Source: Glycomyces amatae
GTDB taxonomy: Bacteria; Actinomycetota; Actinomycetes; Mycobacteriales; Micromonosporaceae
NCBI RefSeq assembly: GCF_020991375.1
Contig: NZ_JAJLQZ010000014.1
Location: 81,394 to 145,393, forward strand
Direction of reading: 5' to 3'
Length of the DNA: 64,000 bases
This document shows positions 34,629 through 42,215 of this stretch, piece by piece; position 1 is the first letter of the stretch; every line of letters begins with the position of its first letter. Position numbers and translations under genes: made by a program. The notes below the pieces were generated by a model that saw nothing but the letters and a program-made list of their open reading frames with translations, did not search any database and was not told where the DNA came from.

Positions 34629-35041
34629 GCGGACCGTCCTTGCGGGGCCGCGATGCTGTCGGCGGTGCGGGCGTCGAGGTCGGCCATGGCGTGCGTTTGT
34701 GCGTGCAGGCCCGCACGGAAAGTCATTTCCGCACTGGGGGCGATGCCCAGGTCAGCGCCAGTGCGCAGGAACGACAGGTGGCTGCGGGTGTGCCCGGGTG
34801 CGGCGACGGCAATATCGGTGCGCGTGCCGCTGCGGTGGCAGTGCTGGATGACGTAGTGCCGATCGTGACCGGTGACGGCGAAGGTCATGCCGCACCAGGT
34901 GAAGGAACCGATGTGGGTGCGGGGACGGGGCGCCTGGGGTGCGAAGCCGGGCGCTGGTGCCACGGGTCGGGCGTCCTCGGCGGCGTCTTGGGGTTCGGGT
35001 GCCGCAGTGGGCGCCGATGGGGCGGGCAGTATCGCGGTCAT
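34625..35041 (-). CDS. Small soluble protein, 138 aa, unknown function
   Basis: ATG 35041, overlapping the previous stop as ATGA. A Pro/Ala-rich N-terminal 40 residues, then a compact domain beginning HIGSFTWCGMTFAVTGHDRH and YVIQHCHRSGTRTDIAVAAP. Cys and His residues could bind metal, but this is speculative. Confidence 0.62.
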   Translation of the reverse strand: MTAILPAPSAPTAAPEPQDAAEDARPVAPAPGFAPQAPRPRTHIGSFTWCGMTFAVTGHDRHYVIQHCHRSGTRTDIAVAAPGHTRSHLSFLRTGADLGIAPSAEMTFRAGLHAQTHAMADLDARTADSIAAPQGRSA

Positions 35042-35226
35042 GACGGCGACGCCTCGTCGGCGTCGGCGCGGGCGTGGCGGCCGCGGTAGTCGCCGCTGGT
35101 GTCCGGTTCGGGCGCATCAACGCGGTCGCCGTCGTGGGAGGGCGTGGGCTTCCGGTCGCCGTTGCTGAACACGGCGTCGGTGCCGGTCGCATGGAAGTCC
35201 GCTGCGAAGCGAGGTGGCTGGGCCAT
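35038..35226 (-). CDS. Small acidic protein, 62 aa, unknown function
   Basis: ATG 35226 with only a weak purine tract (AGAGA) upstream. The product is polar and likely disordered (HATGTDAVFSNGDRKPTPSH, DRVDAPEPDTSGDYRGRHAR). Its stop overlaps the next gene's start as ATGA, making it the first gene of the run 35226-24067 after the hairpins at 35277-35400. Confidence 0.55.
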   Translation of the reverse strand: MAQPPRFAADFHATGTDAVFSNGDRKPTPSHDGDRVDAPEPDTSGDYRGRHARADADEASPS

Positions 35227-35276
35227 GGGTGCGGTCTCTCAGTCGATGATGGTGCACGGTTTCGGTGTCATGGGAT

Positions 35277-35316
35277 GGCTGGAGGCGGCGACCTGGTCAG
35301 GTTGCCGCCTCCAGCC
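35277..35316. terminator. Strong hairpin, 13-bp perfect stem
   Basis: GGCTGGAGGCGGC and GCCGCCTCCAGCC flank a 14-base loop, in the 178-base gap between the GNAT gene and the 62-aa gene. It is probably a terminator or attenuator that marks the boundary between the upstream genes (38353-35405) and the downstream run. Confidence 0.6.
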
Positions 35317-35382
35317 GCAGGACGCGATCTGGGAAGGTGATGTCGCAGTCGATGGGGGCTTGCGCGCCATGTGACGGACACG

Positions 35383-35400
35383 CCGCCCCCCGGGGGGCGG
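35383..35400. repeat. 18-bp perfect palindrome just after the GNAT stop
   Basis: CCGCCCCCC followed directly by GGGGGGCGG, five bases after the end of the GNAT gene. Together with 35277-35316 it puts two strong structures in one intercistronic gap. Confidence 0.6.
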
Positions 35401-35404
35401 GTCG

Positions 35405-36049
35405 TTACTGGGGTGGGCGCAGCATCGGAAACAAGCTGGGGCCCTCGTGCGGCAAGCGGATCGGGTCGCGCGGCGCGAAGTCGTACCGCTGGTACCAGTT
35501 GCGCAACCGTTCACTGGCCGCTTCGAGGTAGACGGCCAAGTGGTTCTGGTCGGCGCGGGCCAGGCCGTGCGCCAGCAAAGTGGTGCCGATCCGGGCGGGG
35601 CTGCCTTGGCGCCCGTGCACGGTCGCCAGGAACATCAGGTGCAGGTGGGCCACATCGGTGGGGTGGTGGTCCTCGAAGGCCCGGTCGAGTGCCTGGAACC
35701 GCGGCAGGTGCGTACCGGTCAACTGCTTGAGGCGCGTCTCGTAGGCAACGGGTGCGAAGGGGGCCCCGGTGCGGTCGGCCCATACGGCGGCGCCGACCCA
35801 GCCGCCGGATTCGTCAACGGCGACGTCGACGTGCCCGCAGCGGGTGGCGGCGTCGACCAGGATGGCGAACTGTCCGGCGAGGAGTCGTTGCCGCAGCGGG
35901 GCGCGCGTGTTGCCGTCTGCGGCGTCGGGAACGAGCCAGTGGGTGACGTCCAGGTCGCTGAAGGCCGCGGCGATCAGCGCAGCTATCTGCACGGCGTTGC
36001 CCTGTAGGGGCAGAATCGCGGGCGGTGGCGCTGCGGAGCGGGTGTTCAT
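35405..36049 (-). CDS. GNAT-family acetyltransferase
   Basis: 214 aa from ATG 36049, five bases after the permease stop. The fold order fits GNAT: an N-terminal helix (AVQIAALIAAAFSDLDVTHW), a central strand (HVDVAVDESGGWVGAAVWAD), then HLHLMFLATVHGRQGSPARIGTTLL. In the last block the acetyl-CoA loop (Q/R-x-x-G-x-G/A) appears as RQGSPARIG. It is followed by HLAVYLEAASERLRNWYQRY and F, the late N/Y block of the family. Substrate unknown; the neighbouring permease could import an amine or amino-acid substrate. Confidence 0.75.
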   Translation of the reverse strand: MNTRSAAPPPAILPLQGNAVQIAALIAAAFSDLDVTHWLVPDAADGNTRAPLRQRLLAGQFAILVDAATRCGHVDVAVDESGGWVGAAVWADRTGAPFAPVAYETRLKQLTGTHLPRFQALDRAFEDHHPTDVAHLHLMFLATVHGRQGSPARIGTTLLAHGLARADQNHLAVYLEAASERLRNWYQRYDFAPRDPIRLPHEGPSLFPMLRPPQ

Positions 36050-36054
36050 GGCCG

Positions 36055-37536
36055 TCACCGTCCGGCCGGGACGTTCGCGCGGTCGGCGGCCGGACCGGCA
36101 CCGATGCGCTCGTACACGATGGGGCGGCGCCAGGCCATGTAGGTGCCGCGGAGTACCCCGGCGAGGGCGACGGCGGCCATGATCGCGCCGATGACGACCG
36201 GGAGCGGCGATGCGGGTTCGACGCCGAGGAGGTCGCCGAGGTCGATGGTGGCGAGGACGACGATGACGCTCAAGGACACGGCCGCCAGGACCGCCGCGAA
36301 CTGGCCTGCGGCCGACAGGGCGAAGGACCGCTCGCCGGTGAAGTACCGCAGCACCGCAAAGGCAGCGACGCACACGAGCCAGAGCACGGCGTACCCGCCG
36401 GCGGTGCCGAGCGTGTAGAACATGTCGACGAGCGGGTCAAGTCCGGCGGCGGCGTACCCGATGATGATGGCGGCGCTGACGGTGGACTGGACGAGCGAGG
36501 CGCGCGCGGGCGCGCCGGTGCGTGGCATGGTGCGGCCCAGGCTGGCGGGGAGGACGCGTTCGCGGCCGAGCGCGAACATGTACCGCGACGTCGTGTTGTG
36601 GAAACTGATCGCGGCCGCGATCAGGCTGGTGACCAGGAGGACGCTGGCGGCGTTCGCGACGGGTGCGCCGAGATGGTCGGCGATGAGGCCGAAGTACAAG
36701 TCGATGCCGTGGGTTCCGGCGGCGTTGACGACGTTGCCGGGGCCGACGGCGACGGTGATGGCCCATGCGGCGGGGGCGTACAGGGCCACGAGGGCGGCCA
36801 GGGACCAGAACACGGCGCGGCGGACGGTGTGGGCGGCGTCGCGGGCTTCTTCGGCGTAGACCGCGGGCGCTTCGAACCCGATGGAGCCGAGGAAGCCCAA
36901 CGCGAGGAGGGCACCGGCGCCGCCAGCGGTCGCGAACGTGACCGGGTCGAGCGCCTCGAGACTGATTTGGCCGCCGGCGGGGTTCGCGAAACCGGCGATG
37001 GTGGCGGCGACGATGAGGGCGGCTTCGGCGAGGAGCAGGCCGAACAGGATGCGGCCGTTCAGGTCGACGGCGCGGGTGCCGAGGACGGCGACTAGGAGCC
37101 AGCAGGCGCCGGCGGCGACCCACCAGGGCACGGTCAGGCCGAACCAGGATTCCAGGAGCGGTGGCGCCGCGACGCCGATGAGGCCGTACAGGCCAGCGGT
37201 GAGTGCGGTGTAGGCGAGGTAGGCGGTCCAGGCGGCGCCGACGCCGAGCGCGGGGTTGATGCCGCGGGCGATGAAGGCGTAGAACGCGCCGGCGTTGGGG
37301 ATGCGGGCGGCCATGGCGGTGTAGCCGACGGCGAACAACGCCAGGACGGCGGCGATGGCAACGAATGCGATCGGGAGGCCGATCTGGCCGGTCAAGGCCA
37401 TGCCGGTGGTGGTGACACCGGCGACGACGGTCAGGGGCGTGGCCGCGCACAGCGCGAAGGCGACGAGGGGTCCGGTGCCGAGCCGGTTGGCGTTGAGCCG
37501 GGCGGTGACGGCACTGGTAGTGGGGGGTGCGCTCAT
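36055..37536 (-). CDS. APC-superfamily amino-acid permease
   Basis: 493 aa with 12 predicted membrane helices. The first helix shows the APC signature (LVAFALCAATPLTVVAGVTT), helix 2-3 has PNAGAFYAFIARGINPALGV, and helix 6 has the conserved GFEAPAVYAEEARD with a Gly-rich GALLALGFLGSIGF before it. These helix 1 and 6 segments form the substrate site in APC carriers. By family it imports amino acids or amines with protons. ATG 37536; ends five bases before the GNAT gene, suggesting shared expression. Confidence 0.85.
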   Translation of the reverse strand: MSAPPTTSAVTARLNANRLGTGPLVAFALCAATPLTVVAGVTTTGMALTGQIGLPIAFVAIAAVLALFAVGYTAMAARIPNAGAFYAFIARGINPALGVGAAWTAYLAYTALTAGLYGLIGVAAPPLLESWFGLTVPWWVAAGACWLLVAVLGTRAVDLNGRILFGLLLAEAALIVAATIAGFANPAGGQISLEALDPVTFATAGGAGALLALGFLGSIGFEAPAVYAEEARDAAHTVRRAVFWSLAALVALYAPAAWAITVAVGPGNVVNAAGTHGIDLYFGLIADHLGAPVANAASVLLVTSLIAAAISFHNTTSRYMFALGRERVLPASLGRTMPRTGAPARASLVQSTVSAAIIIGYAAAGLDPLVDMFYTLGTAGGYAVLWLVCVAAFAVLRYFTGERSFALSAAGQFAAVLAAVSLSVIVVLATIDLGDLLGVEPASPLPVVIGAIMAAVALAGVLRGTYMAWRRPIVYERIGAGPAADRANVPAGR

Positions 37537-37569
37537 GGGTACGTCCTGTTCGGTAGCGGGTGACGGGCG

Positions 37570-38268
37570 TTAGGTGCGGTTGGTCATGGCAGCGGTGCCG
37601 GTGCATTGGCGCAGGTGGGTGATGAGGAGGTGCACGGGCGGCGGCAGGTGCCGGTAGAAGGCGTTCAGGTGCGCTTCCTCGAGTGCGACGCCGAGGCGTC
37701 GGGTGAGGTTGAGCGCGTCGAGGACGGCGACCAGGCGCAGGTCATGGTGGGTGAGGTTCGGGTGGTGTGCGTCAGCGAACGCGCGTTGCAGTTCACGGAA
37801 GGGCCCTTGGGACAAGGTGACGTGGGCGCGGTCGTAGGCGACGACGTCGGCGCCGCGCCAGGTTCGCCGTGCGGTGCGGTGCAGTAGACCCCGGTACACC
37901 ATTTGCTCGGACACGGCGGTGAAGTAGTCCTCGATCGCCCAGTACCGCAGCCAGTCTTCGGCGGGCAGTGCCGGTTCCTCGTACAAGATGCGGTCCCATA
38001 CGGTGTGCGCCAGCGGGGAGGCGGGCGGGCCGTGCGAGGGGCGGCGGGAGCGCAGGGCGCCGGTTTTCGGGTGGGCTGTGACGTAGCCGTTGTCGATCAG
38101 CCCGATGAGATCGGCTGTGATCAGTCCGAGTGAGGCGGTGTGGGGGGCGACGGCGAGGTGGCCTTTGAGTTCGTCGAGGTACAGGAAGTACAACCGTTCG
38201 ACCAGGCCGAGGTCGGTCGGGTGCAGGCGCGCGGCGCGCGGGGCCTGGTACATGTCAGGTCCCGACAC
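37570..38268 (-). CDS. GPP34 (GOLPH3/VPS74)-family protein
   Basis: 232 aa. The family start is visible in LVERLYFLYLDELKGHLAVA, then TASLGLITADLIGLIDNGYV; these match the L-x-E-x-L-x-L-L-x-L-D and A-x-L-x-E-L-x-x-x-G-R-I patterns. In eukaryotes the family binds PI4P; bacterial members are of unknown role and often lie beside helix-turn-helix regulators in actinomycetes. GTG 38268 (GGCGGA upstream) is listed; an ATG at 38253, one base after the stop of the 32-aa leader, is a real alternative. Confidence 0.7.
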   Translation of the reverse strand: MSGPDMYQAPRAARLHPTDLGLVERLYFLYLDELKGHLAVAPHTASLGLITADLIGLIDNGYVTAHPKTGALRSRRPSHGPPASPLAHTVWDRILYEEPALPAEDWLRYWAIEDYFTAVSEQMVYRGLLHRTARRTWRGADVVAYDRAHVTLSQGPFRELQRAFADAHHPNLTHHDLRLVAVLDALNLTRRLGVALEEAHLNAFYRHLPPPVHLLITHLRQCTGTAAMTNRT

Positions 38269-38353
38269 TCACGGATCCGCCGTGGGCGCTGGCGCGCAGC
38301 GCCGCTGCGGCGGCCTGCGGGCAGTCGCGCAGTGCGCGTAGGCTGACGGTCAT
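38255..38353 (-). CDS. Candidate leader or signalling peptide, 32 aa
   Basis: ATG 38353 with AAGGAGCGCTG upstream, the best start signal in this part of the window. It encodes a 32-aa peptide that begins MTVSLRALRDCPQAAAAALR and ends GGSVSVGT, with a stop next to the start of the GPP34 gene. It is the first gene of the cluster and lies opposite the divergent XRE regulator. It may be a translational leader or a peptide sensed by the regulator. Confidence 0.5.
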   Translation of the reverse strand: MTVSLRALRDCPQAAAAALRASAHGGSVSVGT

Positions 38354-38460
38354 CAGCGCTCCTTACATCATGGAGGGAGCAGTCAGCGACCCGTCAGTAC
38401 TTCGCAGGGTGCCTTCGGGTCGCCGCATCTCATACAACCGCTCCGGGCAGCCGCCTACCA

Positions 38461-38496
38461 GGGCATTCCGGGGTGCAACCAAGGGGCATTCCGGGG
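38461..38496. promoter_or_regulatory. Two direct repeats GGGCATTCCGGGG in the divergent promoter region
   Basis: Exact 13-base copies at 38461-38473 and 38484-38496 (23 bases apart, about two helical turns) between the cluster's first gene and the XRE regulator gene. Position and spacing suit binding by a dimeric regulator, probably the adjacent XRE protein. Confidence 0.6.
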
Positions 38497-38580
38497 GCGT
38501 CGAGTCCCACGAGGCTCCCTTGGCATCACTGTTTTCCTGCGACGTCCATGTTGGATCGGACTAGTCGATGGAGGGGGACG

Positions 38581-39792
38581 GTGGCTCACCAACGACGTGA
38601 GGCTTTTGCCCGCGCACGCCGGAGCGTGCGCCTCACGCAGGAGCAGTTCGCTACCCGCGTGGGCGTGGACGTCTCGTCGGTCAAACGGTGGGAACGCGGC
38701 GCGTCAACGCCGCAGTGGACCATGTGGCCGACGATCGCTGACGTGCTCGGCATTGCGCACGAACACCTGGCCGCGATGCTCGACGACGCCCCACTCGCGC
38801 CAGTGGCGCCCGACGCCAACCTGACCGGGGCGGCGCTTCCCGATGTGGCAACCGTTGCCGTCGTCCCGGTACCCAGGCAGGTCACGCTCGCTGACGCCGT
38901 CCAACTCGACCACTTGATCTCCCACCTTGAACAGCTCGACCACACTGCCGGGGGCCGGTCCGCCGCCCGCATGATGGCGTTCGCGCAACTGGACATGGCA
39001 CTGGCGTGCCTGCGGGAAGCGTCGATGTCGCCCGCGGTGCGGACCCGGTGGATGCGCGTGGCCGCGCGTCTGGCCCGGCTGTGCGGCTTCGCCTCCGCTG
39101 ACGCCGGACTGCAAGCCGATGCGGAGCGGTCGTTCGCGACGGCGTTGTCGATCGCGAAAGAAGCCGGTGACAGCGACAGCTGGCTCAACATCATGTGCGG
39201 CATGATCCGCAAGTCGCTGCAGGTCGGGGACCTGCGCCGCGCCGCGGACCTGCTCGGTGCCGCTGAAGCCGGGCAGCGGCCACGGTCGGCCATTTCGGCA
39301 TGCATGCTTCATGCCGTCCGCGCCCGTGTCTACGGCGCCCTCGGCCAGGAAGCGAAAGTCTTGGAGTCCATCGACCGAGCCGACGAGCTGTTCACCGCCG
39401 GTCCTTCGGGCGCCGACCCGGCCTGGCTGTGGTATTACGACGAGGCGCAGCGCCTGGGCGACACCGCACACGGTCTCTACCCCCTCGCGCTCGAAGGCCG
39501 CCTGGTCGAGGAAGCGACCGGACGCCTCAGGAAAGCGGTCGCGTTGCATCGGCCGACGAATGCGCGCAGCATCGCGTTCTCAACGACGAAACTGGCCACG
39601 CTCACGGTCCGGTGGCGCCTCCCGGGCGCTGAAGCCGTTGTCGATCGCGCTATTGCCGCCGCCGGACCGGTCCGTTCAGCCCGTCTCGACGAAGACCTGC
39701 ACGATTTGGCCCATGCACTACGCCGCAGTGGCACCGACGAGGGGCCCCGGCAGCTCATGACCATCCGCGCGCTCTTGGACAGCGCACGCTAG
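38581..39792 (+). CDS. XRE-family regulator with repeat-rich helical C-terminal domain
   Basis: 403 aa from GTG 38581 (GGAGGGGGACG upstream). Residues about 5-60 are a Cro/C1-type helix-turn-helix (RRSVRLTQEQFATRVGVDVS then SVKRWERGASTPQW). From about residue 110 the protein is all-helical with TPR-like spacing (ADAERSFATALSIAKEAGDS, LRRAADLLGAAEAGQRPRSA, VRARVYGALGQEAKVLESID). This layout is that of peptide-responsive or effector-bound XRE regulators. It is divergent from the 38353-24067 cluster, with direct repeats between, and is thus its likely regulator. Confidence 0.8.
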   Translation: MAHQRREAFARARRSVRLTQEQFATRVGVDVSSVKRWERGASTPQWTMWPTIADVLGIAHEHLAAMLDDAPLAPVAPDANLTGAALPDVATVAVVPVPRQVTLADAVQLDHLISHLEQLDHTAGGRSAARMMAFAQLDMALACLREASMSPAVRTRWMRVAARLARLCGFASADAGLQADAERSFATALSIAKEAGDSDSWLNIMCGMIRKSLQVGDLRRAADLLGAAEAGQRPRSAISACMLHAVRARVYGALGQEAKVLESIDRADELFTAGPSGADPAWLWYYDEAQRLGDTAHGLYPLALEGRLVEEATGRLRKAVALHRPTNARSIAFSTTKLATLTVRWRLPGAEAVVDRAIAAAGPVRSARLDEDLHDLAHALRRSGTDEGPRQLMTIRALLDSAR

Positions 39793-39799
39793 GCGCAGG

Positions 39800-40675
39800 T
39801 CAGCGGCGCGACCAGACCCGTTCAACCCGGTCGTCGGCCAGACAGGCGACACGGTGGCGCAATTGCGCGGCGGTGGCCGCCGACTCGCCAGCGTGCTGGG
39901 CCAGCCACGAGGTCATGCGCAGTTCACGAATGCGACGCAGGAGCCGAAAATGCGGGGCGGCCGTGACGTCGGTGCCGCCGTAAGCGGCCACGAAGCCTTG
40001 GTATTCGGCCGGTTCCAGCCAGTGCAGGGAGGCCGTGTACGTGCCCGGCAGGGCCAGGTCCCATTCGGGCGGCCCAATGCATACGGTCTCCAAATCGATC
40101 AGGACCGCCTGATCGTCGGCGAACGCGACGTTGCCTGAGTGCGGGTCACCGTGAATCAGGCACCGGCGCGCCGGCAAGTCCGTCTGGGCCCATGCGGCTG
40201 CAAGTTCGGCAGCCACGGCCAGGAGCGTCTGACGGTCGGTCTCGCCAATGGGGGCGTCCTGGAGGCGTTCGGCGACGCGTTCGAACGCATCCAGGTCGGG
40301 AAGCGCAAGGCTTTCAGGTAGCGGCACCTGGTGCAAGGCGGCGAGGACCGCACCGATCTCGGGGAACGTGGCACGGCGGGAAACGTCCAACTCACGCCAG
40401 AACGTGACCGGGTGACCGTGCACCAGCACAGGCGCCTCCGCTAGAGGCTGACCAGTGGGGACACCGCACTCGTGGAGGTACCGGGCAACGGCGAGTTCAC
40501 GTTCAGCAGTGGCCTGCCACGCCAGCCCGCGGGCGACACGCGCGACGGCGCCACCCCCGAGCCGGAACATGCCGTGCTCGCCCATGCGAATCAGCTGCGG
40601 CGACGTCCTGGAGGCGATGCCGAGCTCGCGGGCCGCTTGCTGCGCCAACGAACGGGCAAGCGCTTCAGTGAACAT
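39800..40675 (-). CDS. APH-family (aminoglycoside phosphotransferase-like) kinase
   Basis: 291 aa from ATG 40675 (GGAGG nine bases upstream). The kinase-like fold has the catalytic motif RCLIHGDPHSGNVAF (HGD-x-x-x-x-N) and the Mg-binding VLIDLETVCIGPPEWDLA (D-x-E in place of the usual D-x-E/D-W). The N-terminal lobe shows GMFRLGGGAVARVARG. Such enzymes phosphorylate small hydroxylated molecules including aminoglycosides and choline; the substrate cannot be told from sequence. It converges on the XRE gene with a 7-base gap. Confidence 0.8.
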   Translation of the reverse strand: MFTEALARSLAQQAARELGIASRTSPQLIRMGEHGMFRLGGGAVARVARGLAWQATAERELAVARYLHECGVPTGQPLAEAPVLVHGHPVTFWRELDVSRRATFPEIGAVLAALHQVPLPESLALPDLDAFERVAERLQDAPIGETDRQTLLAVAAELAAAWAQTDLPARRCLIHGDPHSGNVAFADDQAVLIDLETVCIGPPEWDLALPGTYTASLHWLEPAEYQGFVAAYGGTDVTAAPHFRLLRRIRELRMTSWLAQHAGESAATAAQLRHRVACLADDRVERVWSRR

Positions 40676-40857
40676 GCCGGGCACGCCTCCTCCGATCGCG
40701 GGCCCCGGCAACGCTACCAACGGACTCGCCGCATAGCCACAGCGCTGCTTGCGCGTACGGCATTTGCGGGCCATGGCAGCGCGGAGCCGCTGCAGGAGGC
40801 ATCCCGACCCGCGCCCCCTGAGACGGCTAGGGCATCGCAGACGGCAGCGATCCCCAC

Positions 40858-41997
40858 TCACGCTCCGACATCGTTTGCAAGCTGGTGCCGCAGTGCCGCA
40901 AGACTGGCCACAAACATCGCTCCCGGTCGCGCGTCCAATCCGCCCTTGCGGACCTGGTCAGCCATATGAGCGTCGACGACCATGTAGTCGACAAACGGCG
41001 ACACTGAGGCGATCTGGAAGTAGTCGAGCGCGTCGCTGGGGCGGCGCTTCCGGCCTTGCTGGAGGTGCGATTGGACCCGCAGCTCCGAGAATCGGCCTTG
41101 AATGGGCATGGACGCGATGAACGCTCGCAGGGCCTTCCGGTTCCGTTTGACCACCCTTGCATCGTCGCCAGGGTCCTGCCCCAGCCCAGGAAGAATCGTC
41201 TGTAGTGGCACCCTCAAATGCTCACAGGCGTTCTGAACATGGCGCCACTCGGGAGTGAGGAGGAAGCGCGCCTCCATAACCGCGCGCACCATCGCGGGCG
41301 TCCGCGGGTAGTCGCTCTGGAGCCTTGCGAAATGTGCCTCATCCTGCTCGGCTTCCTCAACCAACAGGTCACCCGCGACGTCACGGGGAAGAGTCGGCGT
41401 CGAGGTGGTGTCTGGCCAACGACTCGGATGCCACATGGCAAGTTGCGCCAGCTCGCATTCAACATGCACTTTCGTTATGAGGTCAGGTGGAAGCGTGTGG
41501 ACAAATGCGGGTACCTGGCCCCAGACCGTCCAATCGTCTTTGGGGTCCTCCGGGGGTTCCTGCCCGAAGAAGCAGTGGTGCACTCCCCACCCGAACACGT
41601 TCGGCGGCGGCACCTCAGCGTCACGTCCCACGCTCCGTGCTACGGCAACGGCGGTGTCCCATTCGACGAGCCCTGCCGCCGTAATGGAGTTGAAGCCTGA
41701 CAGCTCGGCCATGGCCACCGCGGTCCTCCAGCGGGCGTCTACGGCGTTGCGCACCCCGTTCTCCAGGTAATGCGTCCGTGAGAGCACGAACACGACCGAG
41801 CCGGCATGCGCGAGGCTCCGGAAGAACTCGAAGCATCCCGCCTCGTCCGGTTGTCGCGGTTTCCCGGCGCGGTCATCGGCCAGGTGGTTGTAGCACCACT
41901 GGTCGAGGTAGACCGTTCGGGCAGCGGGGGTGACCTTGGGGCCCCAGCGTGGGGGAAGCGATCGGGGCACGTCGCGGTGCCAGGGGCCATCGAGCAT
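40858..41997 (-). CDS. PIN-like domain protein
   Basis: 379 aa from ATG 41997 (GAGGAG nine bases upstream; GTG 42003 is the alternative). The N-terminus has RTVYLDQWCYNHLADD, a first strand with Asp as in PIN-type nucleases, and SVVFVLSRTHYLENGV. Near the C-terminus comes RRPSDALDYFQIASVSPFVD with DYMVVDAHMADQVRKGG, matching the late acidic cluster of PIN folds. The middle 180 residues are all-helical and unfamiliar. Possibly an RNase or defence effector; no antitoxin of a known type is adjacent. Confidence 0.55.
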   Translation of the reverse strand: MLDGPWHRDVPRSLPPRWGPKVTPAARTVYLDQWCYNHLADDRAGKPRQPDEAGCFEFFRSLAHAGSVVFVLSRTHYLENGVRNAVDARWRTAVAMAELSGFNSITAAGLVEWDTAVAVARSVGRDAEVPPPNVFGWGVHHCFFGQEPPEDPKDDWTVWGQVPAFVHTLPPDLITKVHVECELAQLAMWHPSRWPDTTSTPTLPRDVAGDLLVEEAEQDEAHFARLQSDYPRTPAMVRAVMEARFLLTPEWRHVQNACEHLRVPLQTILPGLGQDPGDDARVVKRNRKALRAFIASMPIQGRFSELRVQSHLQQGRKRRPSDALDYFQIASVSPFVDYMVVDAHMADQVRKGGLDARPGAMFVASLAALRHQLANDVGA

Positions 41998-42215
41998 GGA
42001 CACATTCTCCTCTTTGAGGAGCCGGAACGGCGAGGAGTTTCATTGCATCAGCAAGCTACGTAAGCATGTGCCGCAGACCAACTAGTTTGACTACCGTAAG
42101 TAGGCGTGACGGATTGCCAACAGTTGGTCAGTATCCTTGTGGCTCAACGATGTTCTGATTCATCGGGCCCAGGTTGGCGGTGGCGCTGGGGCCGGCATTT
42201 GGGTAGCTTCTGGTC

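Noticed and set aside
36025..37095. Long plus frame opposite the permease gene
   Set aside because: Gly/Asp/Glu-rich shadow without hydrophobic or domain pattern; the permease is plainly real.
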